From OLB7 sp966250335 (GTDB lineage Bacteria > Bacteroidota > Ignavibacteria > OLB7), in assembly GCA_966250335.1 (NCBI GenBank), contig CBINGZ010000065.1:1-19427 (forward strand): a DNA stretch of 19,427 nucleotides, given 5' to 3'. Positions 7,112 to 15,220 of the stretch are shown here, one piece after another (position 1 is the stretch's first letter; every line of letters starts with the position of its first letter). A model generated the notes under the pieces. The model worked only from the letters and a program-made list of their open reading frames with translations, was not told the DNA's origin and searched no databases. The position numbers and the translations under genes were made by a program.

Positions 7112-7140
7112 AGTATAGCGTTCGACGATATCAATCGCAA
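7112..7140 (-). promoter_or_regulatory. Sigma70-like promoter of the unknown 237-residue protein
   Basis: On the minus strand, TTGCGA (7135-7140) and TATACT (7112-7117) are separated by exactly 17 nt. The -10 matches 5 of 6 and the -35 matches 4 of 6 consensus bases. It predicts a leader of about 65-70 nt before the ATG at 7037. Confidence 0.65.
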
Positions 7141-7288
7141 TGCCTGTCATGACGATCGAACGTATCGGCGACGGCGTACCCCTCTCTCTGTTCAACAGCG
7201 GATCGGGCGCCGATAATTCCGAGGGCGGTCGATCGGGTCGACATGCGTCGCGTTCTCTTCTTTGTCACTTCATGAGGTACAAGGTTTC

Positions 7289-8635
7289 GTGAAACGGGTC
7301 TCGCTCCATACGCTCGGCTGCAAGCTCAACTACGCCGAGACGAGCACGATCGCCGGCGGCTTCCGTCGGGAGGGCTTCGACGTCGTGGAGTTCGGATCGC
7401 CGAGCGATGTGATCGTCATCAACTCCTGCACGGTCACCGAGAACGCCGACCGTGAATGCCGGCAGCTCGTGCGCCGCGCCCTGCGGGCCAACCCCGACGC
7501 GTTCGTGGTGGTCACCGGCTGCTACGCGCAGCTCCAGCCGGAGGAGATCGCCTCGATCGACGGCGTCGATCTCGTCCTCGGCTCCGCCGAGAAGTTCAGG
7601 ATCTTCGAGGTCGAGCACGACTTCACGAAGAGTGACGTTCCACGTATCGTTGTGGGAGATATCGAATCGGCCGACGCCTTCGGTCCCGCCTTCAACAACG
7701 CCGGCGACTCGCGCACCCGCGCCTTCCTGAAGGTGCAGGACGGCTGCGACTACAACTGCTCCTTCTGTACCATACCGCTGGCGCGGGGGGGGAGCAGGAG
7801 CCAGGGGATCGAGGCGACCTACAAGCAGGCGTGCGCCCTTGTGGAATCGGGATACCCGGAGATCGTCATCACCGGCGTGAACGTGGGGGATTACGGAAAG
7901 GGGACCGAGACCGGGCTGATCGATCTGCTCCGGCGGCTCCACGACGTCCCCGGCCTGCGTCGGCTCAAGATCTCCTCCATCGAACCGAACCTCCTGACCG
8001 ACCAGATCGTCGACCTGGCGGCGGGGTCGGACAGAATGCTGCCGCATTTCCATATCCCGCTGCAGAGCGGCTCCAACCGTGTTCTTGGAGCGATGCGCCG
8101 CCGCTACAGATGCGAACAGTATCGCGACAGGATCGAGTACATCCATGCGCTCATCCCCGACTGCGCCGTCGGCGTCGACGTGATCGTCGGGTTTCCGGGG
8201 GAGACGGAGGAGGAGTTCAGGGAGACCTACACCTTCCTGAACGAGCTTCCGATCGCCTATCTCCATGTCTTCACCTATTCGGAGCGGGAGAACACGCCGG
8301 CCGCCGGGCTCGGCGCGCCCGTCCCCGTTCCGGTCCGCCGGGAGCGGACACGGATGCTGAGGGTGCTTTCGGAGAAGAAGCGCGCCGCCTTCGCCGCCTC
8401 GCAGAAGGGGAGGGTGCGGCCGGTCCTCTTCGAGCAGGAGCAGGGGGGGGAAGGGATCGTGCTGGGATATACCGACAACTACGTCCGTGTCGCGCACCCG
8501 GCTCTGGCGGGGCTGCCGAACCGGATCGTCGATGTGGAGATCGGGGAATTCGACGGCGAAAGATGCGGTTGTGAAATGCGTGACGCGATCGGGACCGATC
8601 ACGTCGTGACGCTTCCCGTACTGAATATCTTATAG
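7289..8635 (+). CDS. mtaB: tRNA methylthiotransferase of the MiaB/MtaB radical-SAM family (probably MtaB)
   Basis: 448 residues. The N-terminal UPF0004 domain has three conserved cysteines for one 4Fe-4S cluster: GCKLNYAET (C11), NSCTVT (C47) and TGCYAQ (C78). The radical-SAM domain follows, with CDYNCSFC (C153, C157, C160) for the S-adenosylmethionine cluster, then a short TRAM-like C-terminus from about residue 380. MtaB converts t6A37 to ms2t6A37 in tRNA. The LNYAET and SCTVT forms resemble MtaB more than MiaB (NxxDSE) or RimO. The usual RGRSRS after the cluster reads RGGSRS. I use the GTG at 7289, 10 nt after GAGGT; a TTG at 7262 would add nine residues. The M28 peptidase gene follows after 2 nt. 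Confidence 0.88.
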   Translation: MKRVSLHTLGCKLNYAETSTIAGGFRREGFDVVEFGSPSDVIVINSCTVTENADRECRQLVRRALRANPDAFVVVTGCYAQLQPEEIASIDGVDLVLGSAEKFRIFEVEHDFTKSDVPRIVVGDIESADAFGPAFNNAGDSRTRAFLKVQDGCDYNCSFCTIPLARGGSRSQGIEATYKQACALVESGYPEIVITGVNVGDYGKGTETGLIDLLRRLHDVPGLRRLKISSIEPNLLTDQIVDLAAGSDRMLPHFHIPLQSGSNRVLGAMRRRYRCEQYRDRIEYIHALIPDCAVGVDVIVGFPGETEEEFRETYTFLNELPIAYLHVFTYSERENTPAAGLGAPVPVPVRRERTRMLRVLSEKKRAAFAASQKGRVRPVLFEQEQGGEGIVLGYTDNYVRVAHPALAGLPNRIVDVEIGEFDGERCGCEMRDAIGTDHVVTLPVLNIL

Positions 8636-8637
8636 CG

Positions 8638-9633
8638 ATGAACCGTCGGCCGGCCGGCCGCTTCCTCCTTCCCGCGCTCGGCGCGGTCGTCGTCGCCGCC
8701 CTCTCGATAGCGACGGCGGCGGAGGGGGGCGATCCGCCCGTCGCGAACCTTGCCGCCCGTCTCCGTTCCCATATCGATTCGCTCGTGAGCGCCGGCGGCC
8801 ATCGAAGCCGGGTCGTCTTCACGGCGGGGAACGAGTCGGCCGTGGACTACATCCTCCGCCGGATGCGTCGCGACGTCCCCGACGCCCGGCTCGACACCTT
8901 CACCGTTCCCCGTCGCAGCACCCGCGCCGCCGGAGAGCTCGCCAACGTCGTCGCGTTCGTGCCGGGAAGCTCCGATTCCCTCATCGTGGTCTGCGCCCAT
9001 CTGGACGCCTCGGCAAGCCGTGATCCCGGCTGGAGCCGCTCCTGGAGCACGGCGCAGGCGCCCGGCGCCGTCGACAACGCGACCGGTGTGGCGGCGCTGC
9101 TGGAGATCCTGACCCTGGTGCGCCATGCCGCACATCCCCCGCGATACTCGATCCTCTTCGTCGCCTGCAACGCCGAGGAGCGGAACCCGGACTACCGGGG
9201 GCTTTCCGGGGAGCTGGGGCATCATATCGGAAGTAGACATGTCGCCGGGCGGCTGCGGGAGGAGGGGAGAGAGGTGAAGGGGGTCATCGCGCTCGACATG
9301 GTGGGGTTCAACCCGACGAGGCCGGGGGTCGGGCTCTTCGCGACGGGACGATCGACCCGGCTCGCGCGGGAGCTGCGCGATCTGGCGGTCACTCTCAGGC
9401 TCCGCCTGGAGCTCCCCTCACGGTTCGAGCCCTGCTCGAGAAGCGACAACGAGGCGTTCGACAGATACGGGTTTCCCTCGATCCTCTTCATGGAGAGCTG
9501 CGCTCCCTGGCGGAACACGCCGGGGCAGCCGAGAAACCCCGGCTATCACACCTCGCGCGATCTGCCGAACCTTGTCAACCACGCGGTCCTCGATGGAGTC
9601 ACGCGGCTGGTGACGGCGTATCTGCTGCAATGA
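8638..9633 (+). CDS. Exported M28-family zinc metallopeptidase
   Basis: 331 residues. The N-terminus (RR, then hydrophobic 9-27, ATAAEG) looks like a Sec signal peptide with cleavage near residue 28, so the enzyme probably acts in the periplasm or outside; no lipobox cysteine is seen. The zinc ligands of family M28 (aminopeptidase S/Y-like) are in order: H121 (CAHLDA), D146 (PGAVDNATG), the general-base Glu and ligand E180/E181 (NAEE), D220 (ALDMVG) and H304 (GYHTSRD). Such enzymes remove N-terminal residues from peptides, and some are glutaminyl cyclases, so the reaction is not certain. The ATG is 2 nt after the mtaB stop, indicating one transcript. It is convergent with the CPXCG gene, 19 nt apart. 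Confidence 0.88.
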   Translation: MNRRPAGRFLLPALGAVVVAALSIATAAEGGDPPVANLAARLRSHIDSLVSAGGHRSRVVFTAGNESAVDYILRRMRRDVPDARLDTFTVPRRSTRAAGELANVVAFVPGSSDSLIVVCAHLDASASRDPGWSRSWSTAQAPGAVDNATGVAALLEILTLVRHAAHPPRYSILFVACNAEERNPDYRGLSGELGHHIGSRHVAGRLREEGREVKGVIALDMVGFNPTRPGVGLFATGRSTRLARELRDLAVTLRLRLELPSRFEPCSRSDNEAFDRYGFPSILFMESCAPWRNTPGQPRNPGYHTSRDLPNLVNHAVLDGVTRLVTAYLLQ

Positions 9634-9652
9634 TGGAGCGGGTCGGTCCCGA

Positions 9653-9919
9653 TCAGTCGTACTCCAGTTCGTTCGACACGGTCACCAGGCGGCTGTTCGG
9701 GTCGACGGTCAGGGTAAGGAGGTTCGGGCGGCAGCAGACGGCGCAATCCTCGGTGTAGATCTGTCGCGGGCCCCCCTCGGGGTCGAAGGTCACGATATTT
9801 TCCTCGCCGCAGGCGGCGCAGAGAAAGGGGATGTCGACAGGCTCGCCGTTTTCGGGAAGATAGACGCCGTCCTCATCGTCGATCGGATCGAAGTCGTCGT
9901 CCCAGGGGTCAGGGCTCAT
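9653..9919 (-). CDS. CPXCG-motif small cysteine-rich (zinc-ribbon) protein
   Basis: 88 residues from the ATG at 9917-9919; a TTG at 9953-9955 would add 12 residues but would place the palindrome across the start. The N-terminal 30 residues are very acidic (PWDDDFDPIDDEDG). The rest follows the CPXCG family: LCAACGEE (C34, C37), a short beta segment, then IYTEDCAVCCRP (C59, C62, C63) and a final strand. The name-giving Pro is Ala here. The cysteines probably bind one zinc. The family's function is unknown. Confidence 0.78.
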   Translation of the reverse strand: MSPDPWDDDFDPIDDEDGVYLPENGEPVDIPFLCAACGEENIVTFDPEGGPRQIYTEDCAVCCRPNLLTLTVDPNSRLVTVSNELEYD

Positions 9920-9950
9920 GGGGATTCGGTGTTGGTCGGTTCCAGGTTTG

Positions 9951-9970
9951 TACAACTGCTCGCAGTTGTA
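9951..9970. promoter_or_regulatory. Perfect 20-bp palindrome in the divergent intergenic region (candidate operator)
   Basis: TACAACTGC (9951-9959) and GCAGTTGTA (9962-9970) are perfect inverted repeats with a TC spacer. The site lies between the divergent CPXCG gene (start 9919) and the membrane-protein pair (start about 10127-10211). No T-run follows, so a dimeric regulator site is more likely than a terminator. No clear promoter hexamers could be fixed around it. Confidence 0.5.
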
Positions 9971-10210
9971 TGGCGCGCAGGCAGTATCTTGCCGCTTCCC
10001 GATCGTCTCCTCCCGGTCTTCCGGGGGAGATCCTCACATCAAACCGCGTCGTTCGGCGCATCACGGCATCCGAAGAGCTCAACAGGGCAACAATCGGATC
10101 GTTCAATCAGTTCATCGGCGAAATCAGTGGAACATACGGTACAGAAACCGACAACCAAGGGGTCGAAGCAGGCGGTCGCGCCGGCACCCGAACCCGCAGG
10201 CGAGCAGAGC

Positions 10211-12172
10211 ATGCTCTCCCGCGTCAACTTCTGGGTTCTCTCGGCGCTTCTCCTGGTCATGGCGTTCGCGCTCGCGTTTCATGAGATCCGCGATCTGGAC
10301 GTCGGCTTCCATCTGAAGGCGGGGGACTGGATCCTGGAGAACATGAAGTTCCCGGGGAAGGATGTCTTCACCTACACGATCAACGACACCGACTACATCG
10401 ATCTCTACTGGTTCTACCAGGTGGTCCTCTCGATCGCGAACTCGATGGGGGGATCGCTCGGGATCGTCCTGCTGCACGCCGGGCTGGTGGTGGTCAACTT
10501 CTACCTGATCATCCGCCGCACGCAGCAGCTCGGCGCGATCAGGGTCCTCTCGTACGGGATCGTGATGTTCGCGGCGGTCTACGCGGCATCGTATCATTTT
10601 ACGATACGCCCGCACATCTTCTCATGGACCTTCATGAGTCTCCTCTTCCTGACGCTGGAGAGCTACTATGCCGACCGCCGCACCAGGCTCTGGCCCCTTC
10701 CGGTCATCATGCTGGTCTGGGCCAACAGCCATACTCTCTTCATTCTCGGCTGGGTTCTCTTCTTCTGCTATTTCGTGGGGATCTCGTGGGAAGGGAAGAA
10801 GATGGACAGGAATCTGCTCAAGTATGCCGCGATCGGCGTCGGGGTCTGTTTCATCAACCCCTACTTCTTCGAGGGGGTTCTGCTCCCGATCCAGCAGTTC
10901 GGGTTCCTTCAGTCGGGGAACGTCTACAACGCCCTCATCAGCGAGTACAAGTCGCCGTTCGCCGGGAGCATGTTCGCCACCTATACCGCCGGCGGGTCGT
11001 TCACGCTCTTCCATCCGACCTTCTTCTTCCATCTCTTCCTGCTGATGACGCTCGCCGCCGCCGTGGTCAAGTTCGTGATGGTCAGGGACAGGCGGGTCCA
11101 TGAGGTGCTCCTCTTCGTTCTCTTCAGCTTCATCATGGCGACGGCGTTCAAGAACATCGGCTACTTCGTCATCGCGCTCACGCCGTATGTGATCCGGGGG
11201 ATGGGGTACATCTTCTCCGGATGGGATAAACCGAAGAACCAGCGCTACTCGCGGATCAAGGAGAAGACAGTGCTCCGTCCCGCCGCCGAGCAGACCTTCA
11301 TCTGGGTGAACGCCGGGCTTGCCGTGGTCACGATCATCTGTACGCTGCGGGTCTTCACCAACGCGTACTACACCGGCTGGCGCTCGCGGGACGTCTCGGG
11401 TTACGAGATGAGCACGAACAACATGCCGATCAGGTCCGCGCTTTTCCTGCGGGACAACGGGCTCGACGCGCGGATCCTGAACCATATCAACTTCGGCGGC
11501 ATCTACGAATACTACCTTCCGCAGCCGGTCTTCATCGACGCGCGGAACGAGATCATCGGCGAGAAGTTCTTCAGGGAATATCGCCGGATGGACAACGCCA
11601 GGCAGCGCCCGGGGCTGCTGAACAAGTATCGTCCCGAGATTATTGCGTTCCCCCATCGCGTGGAGCTCGACTGGCTGGAATACTTCAGGACCAGCCCCGA
11701 CTGGCGGCTCGTCTTCGCCGACGATATCTCCACCGTCTATCTGAAGAACAGCTACGCCCGCGGGGTCCCGGCGATCGATTCGGTGAGCTTCCTGGCGCAG
11801 CAGAACATCCCGATAACGGCCCCCGCCGCGATCGACGGCGTCCTGGAGCTGCGGAGAGATCCCGGCTTCATGTCGTCGCTGACGACGACGCAGTACTACC
11901 CGAACATCGAGCTCGATCTGAGCAGCTTCTGTATCAACAACAAGTGGTACAGCAGCGCCGTGCAGGTAGGTCTGGAGGGATTGAGGAAGGGGACGGTCGA
12001 TACGCCGGAGCTCTACTACAATATCGGGCAGGGATTCATTCACATGGGGGATTACGAGCGGGCGAAGTACTGCTACGAGCGCTATCTGGAAGCCAACGAG
12101 AACCCGAAACTGGAGACCCTGGTAGCGAAGCTGACGAAGATTCTGGAGAAACGGAAGTCCGGCGGAAAATAA
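10211..12172 (+). CDS. Large membrane protein, GT-C-like, first of a tandem paralogous pair
   Basis: 653 residues from the ATG at 10211. After TM1 comes EIRDLDVGFHLKAGDWI (D28, D30, H34), then PGKDVFTYT and DLYWFYQ. This is the D.D..wHL..G.WI...PG.D.FTYT signature of a widespread family of polytopic proteins with GT-C/PMT-like architecture. About ten more helices run to about residue 400. A soluble region follows with VFIDARNEIIGEKFF and DWRLVFADDISTVYLK, ending in one TPR-like helix pair (ELYYNIGQGFIHMGDYERAK...YLEAN). A glycosyltransferase role is likely by architecture but unproven. The frame stays open upstream: a GTG at 10127 would add 28 residues. Bases 9929-10126 look non-coding by third-position composition. 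The next gene starts 1 nt after the stop. Confidence 0.75.
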   Translation: MLSRVNFWVLSALLLVMAFALAFHEIRDLDVGFHLKAGDWILENMKFPGKDVFTYTINDTDYIDLYWFYQVVLSIANSMGGSLGIVLLHAGLVVVNFYLIIRRTQQLGAIRVLSYGIVMFAAVYAASYHFTIRPHIFSWTFMSLLFLTLESYYADRRTRLWPLPVIMLVWANSHTLFILGWVLFFCYFVGISWEGKKMDRNLLKYAAIGVGVCFINPYFFEGVLLPIQQFGFLQSGNVYNALISEYKSPFAGSMFATYTAGGSFTLFHPTFFFHLFLLMTLAAAVVKFVMVRDRRVHEVLLFVLFSFIMATAFKNIGYFVIALTPYVIRGMGYIFSGWDKPKNQRYSRIKEKTVLRPAAEQTFIWVNAGLAVVTIICTLRVFTNAYYTGWRSRDVSGYEMSTNNMPIRSALFLRDNGLDARILNHINFGGIYEYYLPQPVFIDARNEIIGEKFFREYRRMDNARQRPGLLNKYRPEIIAFPHRVELDWLEYFRTSPDWRLVFADDISTVYLKNSYARGVPAIDSVSFLAQQNIPITAPAAIDGVLELRRDPGFMSSLTTTQYYPNIELDLSSFCINNKWYSSAVQVGLEGLRKGTVDTPELYYNIGQGFIHMGDYERAKYCYERYLEANENPKLETLVAKLTKILEKRKSGGK

Positions 12173-12173
12173 C

Positions 12174-14159
12174 GTGAGACTGGAATCCGAGGGAATAACC
12201 GACGAGCGTCCCGTCGAGCGGGATGAAGCCGAGGAGCGCCGCGCCGGTCACGGGGCCGGCGTCCGGTTCGGGGCGTATGGAGGGGTCCTTGTGGGGCTCC
12301 TCACGGCGCTTGCCGGTCTTCTGGCGTTCCAGCAGATCCGCGATCTCGATATAGGATTTCATCTGAGGGCCGGGGAGTGGATCATCGACAGGATGCGCTT
12401 CCCCGGCGCCGACGTCTTCACCTACACCGTCACCAGCGACTACATCGATCTTTACTGGCTCTACCAGGTGATCCTTGCGGCGATCGATGCGATCGGCGGC
12501 GAGTTCCTCCTGGTCGCCGTCAACGCGCTCCTGGTCATGGTGAACGTCTACCTGGTCGTCAGGCGGCATGCGACCTACGGAGCCTCCGGGTCGATTCTCT
12601 CCGGCGGCGTGCTGCTGGCGGCGATCCTGGCGACGGCGTATCACTTCACGATCCGTCCCCATGTTTTCTCCTGGCTCTATCTCAACCTGATGCTCCTGAC
12701 CCTGGAGAACTATCGGGAGGGGAGGGGGGGCGCGCTCTGGCCGCTGCCGGTTCTGATGCTTCTCTGGGTCAACTCCCACACTCTCTTCGTCCTCGGCTGG
12801 GGAGTTCTCGGCTGCCACGTCGTCGGGTCGATCGTCGAACGGCGGGGGATCGACAGGCGGCTGCTGGCGTATGCGGCGGCGGCGGTCGTGATCTGCCTGG
12901 TCAATCCGTACGGGTTGAAGGGGATATGGCTTCCGTTCCAGCAGCTCGGCTTTCTGCAGGCGGGGAATCCGTTCAAGGAGCTGATCGCGGAATACGCCTC
13001 TCCGTTCGCCGCCTATTCGTTCGACAGATATATCATCAACGGTCGGTTCGTGCTCCTGCAGCCGACCTTCTTCTTCCATCTGTTCGTCCTTCTTTCGGTC
13101 GTCGGATTCGTCGGGAAGATCGTCGCCGATCGCGGGCGGCGGCTTGCCGACATTCTCCTCTTCCTCTTCTTCGCGGCCGTGCTTTTCTCGGCGTTCAAGA
13201 ATATCGGATACTTCGTCTTCGCGCTCCTGCCGATGACGATCTACGGGATCGACAGGCTTTCCCTCCGGCTCACGGAGGGAAGAGGAGATCGGGAACGGAA
13301 AGGATCTTCCCGCCGCATGTCGCTGATCGCCAGCGTCGCATGGTCCGCCCTGGTGGTCGCCGCCCTTCTGCGGGTCGCCACCGACGCATACTATATCGGA
13401 TACCGGGGACAGGAATCGACGGGCTACAGCTACGCGCCGTATCGTGTTCCGATGGACGCGGCCGACTTCCTTCTGAAGCACAGGCTCCGCGGCCGCATCC
13501 TCAACCACTTCAACTACGGCGGCATCCTGATGTACAGAACATCGCAGCGGGTGTTCATCGACGCGCGGAACGAAGTGATGGGGGAGGAGTTCTTCAACGT
13601 CTACCGGAAGATGTTCACCGACGCGGGGCGGAGCGAGATCCTCAGAACCTACACTCCCGACATCGTCATCTTCCCCTACGCCACGGCGGGGAAATGGCAG
13701 GAGTATTTCATGAAGAGGGGAGACTGGCGTCTCGTCTTCGTCGACGGCGCCGCCGCCGTCTACCTCCGGAACGGCTATGCCGAGCAGGTCCCGGCGCTCG
13801 ACCAGGAGCGGTTCCTGGCGACGCTTCCGAACGTATCGGATCGCGAGATCGAGGAGGTCCTTGAACGGCGCGATTACGACGGGTTCGTCGGCGGATTCTT
13901 CGGCCGGCAGTATTTCCCCCGGCAGGAGATCGACATGGCCGGCTTCTGTCTCCTCAACGGGTGGCTGGAGGGGGCGGTGCGGGTCTGCGTCGGGGGATTG
14001 CAGCGGACGACGGTGGAGGCGCCGGAGCTCTACCACAAGCTCGGCGTCGCGTTCAGATTCAGGAAGGAGAGAGAGCTCGCGCTCCGGGCGTACCAGCGGT
14101 ATCTGGAGACGATCGACGACCCGAAGACCGAGAGGATCGTGCAGGAGCTGGGACGGTAG
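12174..14159 (+). CDS. Large membrane protein, GT-C-like, second of the tandem pair
   Basis: 661 residues from a GTG 1 nt after the previous stop, so translation is probably coupled. It is homologous to its neighbour over the whole length. Shared blocks: QIRDLDIGFHLRAGEWI (near 54-70), PGADVFTYT, DYIDLYWLYQ, YHFTIRPHVFSW, LWVNSHTLFVLGW, VNPYGLKG, FQQLGFLQ, FKNIGYFVFAL, RVFIDARNEVMGEEFF, and the C-terminal LYHKLGVAFRFRKERELALRAYQRYLE, a TPR-like unit. The first about 29 residues are charged and cytoplasmic-looking, then about ten helices. The invariant first-loop Asp pair and His suggest both copies keep the same chemistry, perhaps as a heterodimer or with different substrates. It is convergent with recX, only 3 nt apart. 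Confidence 0.75.
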   Translation: MRLESEGITDERPVERDEAEERRAGHGAGVRFGAYGGVLVGLLTALAGLLAFQQIRDLDIGFHLRAGEWIIDRMRFPGADVFTYTVTSDYIDLYWLYQVILAAIDAIGGEFLLVAVNALLVMVNVYLVVRRHATYGASGSILSGGVLLAAILATAYHFTIRPHVFSWLYLNLMLLTLENYREGRGGALWPLPVLMLLWVNSHTLFVLGWGVLGCHVVGSIVERRGIDRRLLAYAAAAVVICLVNPYGLKGIWLPFQQLGFLQAGNPFKELIAEYASPFAAYSFDRYIINGRFVLLQPTFFFHLFVLLSVVGFVGKIVADRGRRLADILLFLFFAAVLFSAFKNIGYFVFALLPMTIYGIDRLSLRLTEGRGDRERKGSSRRMSLIASVAWSALVVAALLRVATDAYYIGYRGQESTGYSYAPYRVPMDAADFLLKHRLRGRILNHFNYGGILMYRTSQRVFIDARNEVMGEEFFNVYRKMFTDAGRSEILRTYTPDIVIFPYATAGKWQEYFMKRGDWRLVFVDGAAAVYLRNGYAEQVPALDQERFLATLPNVSDREIEEVLERRDYDGFVGGFFGRQYFPRQEIDMAGFCLLNGWLEGAVRVCVGGLQRTTVEAPELYHKLGVAFRFRKERELALRAYQRYLETIDDPKTERIVQELGR

Positions 14160-14162
14160 GGA

Positions 14163-14867
14163 TCACTCCTCCGGCTCATCGGGTTCCTCCCGTTCCTTCG
14201 CGCGCAGTTCGCGCATCACCCGTGAGATCACTTCCCACCCGAACCCTCTTCCCGCCAGAAAGTTCGCCATCGACCGTTCCCGTTTCTGCGGATCGGTCGC
14301 ACGCATTCGCGAGAATTTCTTCTCCGCCGCCGCCATCGCCAGATCGTATTCCTTCTCATCCCCGATGCGGGAGAGGGTCGCCCCGATCGTCTCCTTGTCG
14401 ACCCCCTTGCGGCGCAGCTCCAGCTCCAGCCTGTTTTTCCCCAGGGGACGGCGGATGAGCTGATCCTCCACGAACGCCCTGGCGAACCGGGTGTCGTCCA
14501 GAATCTCGTAATGATTGAGGAAGTCGATCGCCACATCGATCGTCGGCTGGTCGAACCCCTTGTCGGCCAGTTTTCTCCGGAGCTCCTTCACGCTTCTGAG
14601 GCGTCGTGTCGCCATCCTGAGCGCGGTCTGTTTCGCCTGGAAGATATCCTCCTCGCTTCTGATCCGGCGGATCGCCTCCTCGTCCAGCCGGGCTCCTCTG
14701 TAGAGGCCGTGCTTCATGCAGATATCCTCGCTCAGATGGAAGGCGAGGTCGCCGTTCAGATAGATCGCTCTCGGCTGGGCGCGGCTGCGGCGCTGACGCA
14801 CATCGGTGACGATATATTCCTCACTGGATGCGTCGTGGTCGGGATGATAATGCGGTTCGTGGGGCAT
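14163..14867 (-). CDS. recX: Regulatory protein RecX
   Basis: 234 residues. RecX binds RecA filaments and modulates recombination and the SOS response. The helical repeats typical of RecX are visible from about residue 78: ALRMATRRLRSVKELRRKL, then GFDQPTIDVAIDFLNHYEILDDTRFARAFVEDQL, then PLGKNRLELELRRKGVDKETI, then a third repeat ending MANFLAGRGFGWEVISRVM. About 75 extra N-terminal residues precede this core, as in Gram-positive-type longer RecX proteins. The start is the ATG at 14865-14867. recA is not adjacent. It is convergent with the preceding membrane-protein gene with a 3-nt gap and no terminator between. Confidence 0.9.
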   Translation of the reverse strand: MPHEPHYHPDHDASSEEYIVTDVRQRRSRAQPRAIYLNGDLAFHLSEDICMKHGLYRGARLDEEAIRRIRSEEDIFQAKQTALRMATRRLRSVKELRRKLADKGFDQPTIDVAIDFLNHYEILDDTRFARAFVEDQLIRRPLGKNRLELELRRKGVDKETIGATLSRIGDEKEYDLAMAAAEKKFSRMRATDPQKRERSMANFLAGRGFGWEVISRVMRELRAKEREEPDEPEE

Positions 14868-15062
14868 AGGGTGCGAAGATACGATACGGGGGTGGGAGGA
14901 ACCAGGGCGGATGATATACTTCCCGCCGGGTCCGCCCGGCCTCTCCCCGGCGTCGTATCCTTACGGATTCGCGTCGGGCGGGCGATCTCCCGGCGGGGAA
15001 GATCTCCGGTCGTTCGAATGTGTAGCCTCCCTTCTCATCCCCCTTCCCGTCCCAAGTTCATC

Positions 15063-15091
15063 TTGGCCGAGCCCCGTCGATTTAGTATTTT
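15063..15091 (+). promoter_or_regulatory. Candidate promoter for the dnaN-recF cluster
   Basis: TTGGCC (15063-15068), 17 nt, TATTTT (15086-15091) is a fair -35/-10 pair, each matching 4 of 6 bases. It gives a leader of about 120 nt containing two small inverted repeats. A second possible -10, TACAAT at 15191-15196, lacks a good -35. Confidence 0.4.
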
Positions 15092-15176
15092 CACGGATTC
15101 CGATGCCCCGTTATTCGACCCCCTGAAGAGAGACCGCGGATGCGGTCGGGAGGGGGCGGAGAAGGCTCGGATAGGT

Positions 15177-15190
15177 CGATCCGGGGATCG
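15177..15190. repeat. Inverted repeat just upstream of dnaN
   Basis: CGATCC (15177-15182), GG, GGATCG (15185-15190) directly precede the TACAAT hexamer, 31 nt before the dnaN ATG. It could be an operator or a leader hairpin. The arms are short and GATC-like words are common in this sequence. Confidence 0.25.
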
Positions 15191-15220
15191 TACAATCCTT
15201 CAATCTTGATAGAACCCGCC

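Larger units (their letters stand above)
14868..15220. other. Divergent intergenic region between recX and dnaN
   Basis: This 353-nt gap has no convincing gene. It holds dnaN-side promoter candidates (15063-15091, and TACAAT at 15191-15196), a 6-bp hairpin GACCGC-GGAT-GCGGTC (15132-15147), and an inverted repeat CGATCC-GG-GGATCG (15177-15190). I looked for TTATCCACA-type DnaA boxes and found none, and there is no AT-rich unwinding element. An origin here is therefore not supported. Confidence 0.5.

Noticed and set aside
7289..8635. MiaB or RimO instead of MtaB
   Set aside because: The N-terminal motifs are GCKLNYAET and NSCTVT; MiaB usually has an NxxDSE-type motif. MtaB fits best, but the subfamily rests on motifs only.
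9929..10126. N-terminal extension of the first membrane protein from a TTG start
   Set aside because: It would read through the palindrome with non-coding-looking codons. The homologous neighbour supports a start near 10127-10211.
10622..14036. Long minus-strand open frames opposite the two membrane proteins
   Set aside because: Antisense shadows of the paralogous pair. The translations are dominated by charged residues and Pro, with no recognisable domains.
14868..15220. Possible replication origin upstream of dnaN
   Set aside because: No consensus DnaA boxes, no AT-rich element and no dnaA alongside.
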